DNA from: Epiperipatus broadwayi
Lineage: Eukaryota; Onychophora; Udeonychophora; Euonychophora; Peripatidae
Reading direction: 5' to 3'
DNA length: 64,000 nucleotides
Assembly (NCBI GenBank): GCA_028023455.1
Contig: JAQFVV010000043.1
Location: 62,001-126,000 of the forward strand
A model generated the notes under the pieces. It saw only the letters and a program-made list of their open reading frames with translations. It had not been told where the DNA came from and did no database searches. Below are positions 57,728-64,000 of the stretch, piece by piece. Both the position numbers and the translations under genes were made by a program. Every line of letters starts with the position of its first letter. Within the stretch, counting starts at the first letter, position 1.

Positions 57728-57915
57728 TGATTATTTATCTTTTCAACATGCGTGTGATCAGGTGGGTCAGCAATATGAGATGGCACTGATAGTGGTGGGT
57801 CGTGTGAAAGTCTGAGTTCGAACCCCACATATAATAATGAGGAATATTTCTGTATTGTAATTTTCACTACACCACTCTCATGCAAGGTAAGAACTGGTTT
57901 CTATCTTTTTAAGTT

Positions 57916-59040
57916 GTATAGTGAAAATCACACTACAGAAGTATTATTTGTTAAGTACTTACAATATTTTGAAAAAACAAAAAACAAAAACGGATTAGTT
58001 TCTTAATAGATAATGAATTAAATGTGAATACATTCCCTAGTTGGGGGAGAACTATCAGAAGATACATCGTAGAAGAAATTAATTTATATGACTAGATTAA
58101 AAATTTCATTGCAGAATGATTAAAAATCAAATCATTTGCATAAACCAGTACCTTACATTAGAAATAACAATACAAATTCTCAGAGTATTCTGAAATCTTT
58201 AACAAAGTACTAAATATCCTAATACCTTTCGCTTCAAATTTTTTTTATGAGAAAAATAATCTTTCATCTATTTAGCAACGAAAACAAAATACGAACGCAT
58301 CAATATACCGAATACGATGTGAGTTTATAGATAACATTTATAGAGGCTGATTTCGATATTTTGGCTCAAAAAGTGAAAAGCACATCACAGCTATTGAACT
58401 TACACCTACGTATCAATGATCAATATATTACTAATTATCTTACCCAATTTGCATTAAAAATGGTCAAGTAATTTATTTTTTGTTTTCTATGTAGATTACA
58501 CACAATATTGATATCTTTTACTGATGCTTTTATTTCCCCCCCCCCATCCCTAAAAATAGTAGAGGTTCCGCTTTTTTTTGAAGAGAATACAAGCGTTGAT
58601 TTTTGTAGAGATATGTAGAAGCCTTACCATTAGAGAATAGGCAATGTTTGCAAATAATAATAAAGTGATGAGATAGTTTGTCTTTCGGGAGGATATATAA
58701 TATTCGAACACCGGAAATGAAGTATGGTTTATAAATACTTTGATGTCGAAGCTACCAATGATCTGAAACTTTTTAAAACCTTTTCAAAATTTTGGGCTCA
58801 CACTACATGTATATAAAGAGCGCATGATGTTATAATAATAATAAATTTAAAGTAATTTAAAATGAATTGAAAGAATATCAGGTTACCTAAATAGCAATTG
58901 CTATCAATCAGTCTTTAAAACTTGGTGACCATTAAAATATATCAAGCCTTATTCAACTTTATATTTATTAATTTTATGTTATAATAATTATTCTACTTCG
59001 TTACAAATGTTTATTTATATAATTATATTTTTAGCAGACG
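57916..59040. other. AT-rich, nothing seen
   Basis: A C-run at 58536-58545 and T-runs only; no gene recognised. Confidence 0.45.
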
Positions 59041-59787
59041 AAGTTCATTCTAAATCAACACCCATGCGTAAATTCTAACTTTTTGCGCATGCGAGATTTA
59101 AATGTCATTTGTGAGACAGAAAAAGCAATTTATGGAACGTTTTTTTTTTTTTTTATCCTTTCTTTTAAACGTGTTCTGAAATGTTAAATATGTTCAGCTA
59201 TTTATTTCGTACAATCCTCGTATGCATATTTTTACTACGGTGAAACAAAAGCGTGTCGGAGAAGCTGAGCAACTTCTTTCTATTTTCCTATAGAAATGTT
59301 GGATCTTTGTGCTAAAAATGCCCAGTAGTGCTGCTTTCGTGCCCTTATTAATACTATTCATCTGAAGATATCTACTGGTGAATATTTAATCGTAATTATG
59401 AATGTGTTTTTTCTAACAGCATGGCCGAGAGTGGATAAGCTTTACTTATTCTTGAAACCTGCTCCTTATCCACAAGCTTTCACGGCAGGTTGAATAAATA
59501 CTATGCCTATTTCGATGGATATGAAAATTATTTTTAGCATTAAAATTATTGTGCCTGTAGTCATTTATTAAGTAATGAAAGATTTGTATAGTGAGTCTTT
59601 ATCTACTATTAACGATCTGTGATTTTTTTTGAATCTCTGTAAGTATTATTACTGGGTTCATAATTGCTTAATTTTAACACTGTCGTTTACTCTGACGTTC
59701 TTCTACCAAGACCAAGGATTGCTGTGGATATATTTTAAAATTTTCGGATAAACATTGGGGGAAAAAAAACAACAACGCATAAATAAC
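59041..59787 (+). promoter_or_regulatory. putative promoter and 5' UTR of the 59788 gene
   Basis: TGCGCATGCG at 59084-59093 matches the NRF-1 core. CpG-containing, mixed-composition sequence follows (for example GTGTCGGAGAAGCTGAGC near 59251 and ACAAGCTTTCACGGCAGG near 59472), unlike the surrounding AT-rich DNA. A directed 5' UTR leading to the ATG at 59788 is plausible. Transcription start unknown. Confidence 0.35.
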
Positions 59788-59849
59788 ATGGGTAGCAGCT
59801 GTTCATCCGGACAAGGTAGCAAGGATAACCTAAATGGGAAAAGTAAATC
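59788..59849 (+). CDS. first coding exon, N-myristoylated protein
   Basis: ATG in context AAATAACATGG starts MGSSCSSGQGSKDNLNGKSK; the donor CG/TAAGTA is best read as a GTAAGTAATA splice site beginning at 59850, so the exon gives 20 codons plus two bases. Gly2 with Ser at position 6 fits the N-myristoylation consensus MGxxxS, Cys5 is placed for palmitoylation, and Lys residues follow: a typical membrane anchor of signalling or cytoskeletal proteins. The unspliced frame ends at once in TAA that overlaps the donor. The rest of the protein lies outside the window (to the right) or in unrecognised exons. Family not assigned. Confidence 0.55.
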
Positions 59850-61000
59850 GTAAGTAATATTTTCTGTGGTATTATTATATTCACCGTTTAAATTCTCTCT
59901 TACGTTATCGAAAAATGGTATTTTATTTTACGAATATATTCAAAATATTGATTTTAAAATAATATTATTTAGCAAACAAAAGGAAATACGTTTTATAATA
60001 AAATTTGATAATTTTCTCAATCAAAATAAAATCTTTAAAATTCATTTTGTTCGTTTATCATATCCGCACACACACAGACATACCTCCGCATAGTCTTTTA
60101 TATGTCATTGTAAATACTATAACAAATATATAAACTCATTTAAATATAAATATAGGCATATGATTGTAAAGCGATCCACTGTATAAATTATTAATGAAGT
60201 AATTAATACACGCACCCCCTCATGTAGGCACACACATACGTGTAGAGTATATTATATATATACAGTCACCTTAATGTGTATTTATTGCTAATAAAGCGTA
60301 TATTTTATCGATGAGTTTGTCTTTATTAATTAACCTAATAGATTTTTGCAACATACTTATGTATCAAACATATTAGTTTAAAAAAAAAAACTCGCTGACT
60401 ATACAAATGATGAAATCATGTGACATCTTTATAATAAATAAAGTATGAATTTCATTTTAACGTAGTACTTAGTAAATTAATACAATTATATTCAAACTTT
60501 AAATTATTCCTGAATTCACGAATAGAATATAAATGTACTCCAGCAAAGCACGTCATCAAACACTTTTTCTTAAGAACAAGTCAACGACCTCATCTCAGTA
60601 GTTATGATAACTGAATAATCCAATTTTTAAAACCACTTAGCTCGAAATTAACATGTCCCTAACGAAAGCATAATAGATTGTGTTTTCTATTTATAATTTT
60701 TTTGAGACAATGTTTATGTCAATTCGCCCACATTGGAGAAAGTTCTTTAGAAATTTGTGAGTAATAATTCCATAATTTAGTTTTACATTGACTTCCAAAT
60801 TACACACATTATGTCTGTTTTGTTGTATTGTAAAATAAAATATTTTATTGGAATAGAAAACTGAACTTGTATTGTGGGTGTGAATTTTCTCACATTTTTT
60901 ATGCCAATTATTGTCAATTGTTTGGATTAACCATCAAATTAAAGCAGCTCTTCTGTTATTACCAGATGCATTTAAATTCTCTATCCCATTCTTAGACTGA
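59850..61000. other. intron, AT-rich
   Basis: Begins GTAAGTAATA. AT-rich with CA-rich patches (60066, 60228). The open frame 59866-60093 is intronic and unsupported. Confidence 0.45.
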
Positions 61001-61205
61001 TTTCTGCTTTATCAATGAGGCTTAGGGTAAAGATAAAAGCCAGAGCTGGTCTGAGGATGGGAGATATGAATACTAAGATTAGGGATTTTATATAACCATT
61101 GATTACTCAGGTTGACACTAGATGGCAATAAAGTGAAGGCCTCTGGGCATAGCTACTGAGAGATTCCTGACTCCGTTTAAGAAGAAGTCACAGTACATCA
61201 CATCA
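60985..61205. mobile_element. family A, highly diverged foldback A11
   Basis: Recognisable blocks: AGACTGATTTCTGCTTTATC (relic of GAAA/CTGATGA on the minus strand), GCCAGAGCTGGTCTGAGGAT, GGGATTTTATATAACC, CATTGATTACTCAGGTTG. Old copy with decayed ribozyme cores. Confidence 0.5.
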
Positions 61206-61635
61206 CATCATCTTATATTATTTTAAGTTTGATGTTTGGTGATTTGTTGTTATTATAGTCAAATAATTTATTGCTAATTATGATTTATGTATTAAAATTT
61301 TTTTTATATGCTATTTCATAACATGCTGATAATATTAACCAGATAAAATAAAATGGTCAATTTCTGATAAATCAGACCTTTTTTTTTACAAATTGTAGTG
61401 TTTATCATCTTAGGTAAAATATCGGTACCATGAAAGTAATGGTTGAAAAAATGTGCTTGTATTACTATCTGGAAATTTTCAACAATGCCAAATGTAGATA
61501 TAGGCAATTGAAGATATAGCATTATTAATATGAAAATGGATCTTTAGAGAGAAGCCACCTTTGTTTCTTTCTTAATGCATTGCCAAATCCATATAATATT
61601 AATATCATCTATATATTTTTATTACTTTTTACAAT

Positions 61636-61823
61636 GCTTTTTTACAACCCACTATGGACAGTTTCAATTGCTCCAGCAATCTTCTTTTTCAGAACTTAAA
61701 GCTTTTTTACAACCTATTATTGACAGTTTCGATTGCTCCAGCAGTCTTCTTCAGAACTTGCTCAAGTTCTGAAGAAGACTGCTGGAGCAATCGAAACTGT
61801 CAACAGTGTGGGTTGTAAAAAAG
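61636..61823. repeat. 65-bp tandem plus inverted copy (foldback)
   Basis: Unit GCTTTTTTACAACC, CAGTTTCxATTGCTCCAGCA, TCTTCxTTxCAGAACTT occurs at 61636 and 61701, then inverted at 61763-61823. On the + strand the inverted copy has CTGAAGA (61769-61775), a stem TGC/GCA, GAAA (61793-61796) and GTC (61799-61801), spaced as in a hammerhead. The core is off-consensus by an extra A after CTGAAGA and stem I is only 3 bp, so this is at most a hammerhead-like relic. Confidence 0.55.
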
Positions 61824-62213
61824 CATAATAAAATGTAATAAAAAATATTAATATTATACCTTCTTGGTCTTCATTTAGCCATCTCAAAAACTTTAGGAGT
61901 CCAGGATCATAGTTATGTCTTTCCCTTATTAATAAAATAGATCATACATTTTAACGTAATTTAAGGAAATGTGAATTATTTTCAATGCAATAGTTGTTCT
62001 GGTAGTGCTGTTTTTGTTTATTAAGAGAGCAATATTTTTGGCAGTTTTGTGATGATAATTTAAGTAAGATACTACATTTAATTTGCTTACTTAATTAATA
62101 TGGTATTTTGTTTTAAGGGTCAGAATAAGATGGTTGCTTATATAACCATTTTTCCTCCAAGCTTATTATTTTTTCTTTTAAATATATTTTAATTCAATAA
62201 AGTTATGTAGATA
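61824..62213. other. AT-rich, nothing seen
   Basis: No feature recognised. Confidence 0.4.
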
Positions 62214-62672
62214 ATTATCTATCTATGTAAATATTTGAAAACCAGGCACTCTTCTCAGATGGATAAGGTCCTATACATAAGGGGTCAGAGTGACTTGAGG
62301 TCAACATAGGTATGGCAATAATATTGACAATAATATTGGCATCAGCATGGGATTTGGGCTTTCCATCTCAGATTTTCAATGATATGGATAGCTGAAAAGT
62401 TGGAGGTTGGAGTATATTGAAGCCTGTCCATTAAAGTGTGAAGATTTTCTATCTAATATAAACTGAGCACTGATTATATATATGTGTAAGAGATGATAAT
62501 CTGGACCAATTGATGAATGCTGGTTTAGCACAAAATATGTATATTGATGATTATTTATCTTTTCTACATGTGTGTGGTCATGTGTATCAGTTGTATGAGA
62601 TAGTGTGGATAGTTGTTGGGTGCTTGAAAGTCTGAGTTCAAATCCTCTATATTTTCTATCTATATAAATAAA
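62214..62672 (+). mobile_element. family B element B5, decayed ribozyme
   Basis: Family blocks GGGGTCAGAGTGACTTGAGG, ATTTTCAATGATATGGATAG, GCCTGTCCATTAAAGTGTGA, then a core reading TTGATGA with AAAA in place of GAAA (62509-62535), TATTTATCTTTTCTACATGT and GAGTTCAAATCCTC. Possible flanking duplication TCTATCTATxTAAATA (about 62217 and 62656). Confidence 0.6.
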
Positions 62673-63264
62673 AACATGAATGCACCGATACCTTATTTTG
62701 ATAGAATATTAATTCAAAAGTATTGTAATAAATTGTTCTCTAATTAAGTAGGAAAGTCACAATAATATTCCAAAGGTAGTCAATTTAACTATCATAAAAT
62801 AGTTTTGTATTTAAAGATCAAATTAACAAATTCTTGTTATTTGAATAACATAAATCGAAATTACGTTGTTGTTTGTCATAGAAAATAACATTAGGCATTA
62901 ATAAAATTTAAATATTTAGAGCAGATAATAATAGAATAACCGAATTTAATCCCTATTATTATTTAATAATAAAGATTAACAATGGACTATGTTTGAATTC
63001 AAATTGTTGAAGGAAGTTATAGTTAATAAATAAATAAAAAAGCCTCAAAAAATTTGATCTAATGAACAATTCAGTAAATAAAAATACATTGTTATAAAAA
63101 TACATTGTTATTTGATGTAGATATATCTAGAATAAAAATGAACTCAAGTTTGTGTGAAGATTAAATATTTTCTTATTTTAAAAAGTAGTATAAGAAAATG
63201 TGAGATCGAAAATGCAATATATGGGTAAGAGAACAAACAGATGCTACTAACCTCGTTGAAAAAA
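62673..63264. other. AT-rich, nothing seen
   Basis: No feature recognised. Confidence 0.4.
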
Positions 63265-63520
63265 TTAAAAGACTGAAATGGAGTTGGGCGGACATATTAC
63301 TAGAAGAAATGACAATAGATGGACAATTGAAATCTTAAACTGGATTCCAAGAGATTGTAGAAGACCCAGAAAGAGACCGCATGTGAGATGGATGGATGAA
63401 ATAAGAAGGGATGCAGGGGTGATGTGGAGAAGAGAAGCTAAAAATCGGAGATGGATTGAGCTTGAAGAGACCTTCATTCTGCAGTGGATTGATAATGGTT
63501 GATGATGATGATGATAATTT
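63265..63520 (+). pseudogene. LINE 3' end, C-terminal tail of an endonuclease-RT polyprotein
   Basis: Open frame 63278-63502: GGHITRRNDNRWTIEILNW, then RRPRKRPHVRWMDEIRR, AGVMWRREAKNRRWIELEE, ending WIDNG. This W-GH-x-RR-DNRW...RP..RW.D.I...AG..W..A..R..W pattern is the usual C-terminus of RTE/CR1-like LINEs. It is followed by a short (TGA)n tail (63500-63515), also typical of such 3' ends. 5'-truncated; a decayed sister copy is at 54780. Confidence 0.75.
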
Positions 63521-63811
63521 TAAGGCAAAATAATCATTCAATGCTCATCATGTTTTTTACGCCTTCTCTTTTAAAACCCTGTTGAAAATTATTTTAGATT
63601 TTTTTAATAATTACCTTTTAATCCTGATTTTTAAAATTAAATGACTATTGACATATTTATTGTAGCTCTGAAACACCATTTGCAAAAAAATAAAAAAAAA
63701 AAAACAAATTCACATCATCTGATATAAAAATTTTTGAGATGGACTCACTTTGCTTATATTCTTAACATTATTAAATCTTTAGCTGTTGCAAACTAATGGA
63801 TATAATTCAGA

Positions 63812-63920
63812 ATTTGGCAATATCACATGATCACTATCTCTTATACTAGCACATAATTACTCTGGTTGGCACAGGGTGGCTATACTGTATGAAGAGTTTT
63901 GCCTTGTTTGATTTGGCATT
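63812..63920. mobile_element. family A mini-element A10
   Basis: ATATCACATGATCACTATCT through ACTGTATGAAGAGTTTTGCC, about 90 bp, with imperfect flanks ATTTGGCAAT (63812) and ATTTGGCATT (63911). Ribozyme absent. Confidence 0.65.
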
Positions 63921-64000
63921 ATCCTAATAATTTATGATTTTCCAAAGCTTTATCTACAATTGGAATACTTATAGAGTCACACAAGCAAAACTGCATCTCA

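Larger units (their letters stand above)
57109..57841. mobile_element. family B hammerhead element B4, two inverted arms, 9-bp TSD
   Basis: AATAATGAG at 57109-57117 and 57833-57841 bounds 715 bp. Arms 57168-57364 and 57642-57830 are reverse complements (GGGGTTCGxACTCAGACTTT; CCACCTGATCACAC; the ribozyme), with a 275-bp centre containing ACTTTAATGGACAGGCTTC and AATCTGATGATGGAACGTTC. The arm ends, read outward, give GAGTTCGAACCCC, which resembles a pol III B box. The empty site is visible in the first tandem copy at 56760. No coding frame. Confidence 0.75.
56718..57915. repeat. tandem duplication (period about 360 bp) carrying B4
   Basis: TTCATTAGACTAGAGATTxTCC at 56726 recurs at 57086, and ACTACACCACTCTC with TTTCTAT at 56783 recurs at 57866 after the B4 insertion. 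Remove B4 and the second copy is contiguous. Confidence 0.6.

Overview
This window is strongly AT-rich eukaryotic DNA from an animal, most likely an invertebrate. The basis is short exons with GT/AG borders inside long AT-rich introns or intergenic DNA, several non-LTR (LINE) retrotransposon relics, Penelope-like element (PLE) fragments with GIY-YIG endonuclease sequence, tRNA-derived SINEs and many microsatellites. The species cannot be named from the sequence. There are no bacterial operons, rRNA genes or CRISPR arrays.

Host coding sequence is sparse. At 0.16-1.55 kb there are exon-like blocks on the + strand whose splice borders and reading phases fit together (432-556, 1366-1432, 1505-1546), and a possible short terminal coding exon at 3402-3446. 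A cysteine-rich coding exon lies at 52892-53416 but is split near its 5' end by a mobile element. A first coding exon with an N-myristoylation signal (MGSSCS) and a strong donor lies at 59788-59849, downstream of a CpG-richer promoter-like tract. An unrecognised 147-codon open frame lies at 36343-36783.

The outstanding content is a dense set of hammerhead-ribozyme (HHR) elements that resemble retrozymes. I find at least four sequence-distinct HHR families. All have short stem III hairpins (2-3 bp, 2-nt loop), the minimal type I design described for PLE-associated and retrozyme hammerheads. Family A has at least ten copies between 14.9 and 63.9 kb; seven are bounded by near-perfect target-site duplications of 12-17 bp. 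One copy (29834-30584) is a head-to-tail repeat with two ribozymes exactly 461 bp apart. Family C (38613-39120) is a 409-bp unit with 99-bp direct repeats and one ribozyme. Family D is one canonical ribozyme at 29.0 kb. Family B (19.8, 21.2, 35.0, 44.8, 57.1, 62.2 kb) carries a ribozyme with a perfect 3-bp stem III and often has inverted arms.

Around these lie possible sources of replication machinery: PLE pieces (25.3, 40.6, 41.7, 50.8 kb), a decayed LINE of about 4 kb at 45.9-50.1 kb with an esterase-like ORF1 relic and an endonuclease domain, a LINE RT with intact YADD at 26.7-27.9 kb, and LINE 3' ends at 54.8 and 63.3 kb. A family A copy is nested in the 4-kb LINE with a clean target-site duplication. 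Further structures are an 87-bp tandem/foldback repeat (5.0 kb), a terminal-inverted-repeat element with an internal minisatellite (8.06-8.52 kb), a 418-bp palindrome (19.1 kb), a large dispersed repeat in two copies (31.4-33.7 and 41.05-44.1 kb), and two tRNA-like SINEs (22.8 and 52.4 kb). The remainder is AT-rich sequence in which I see nothing.
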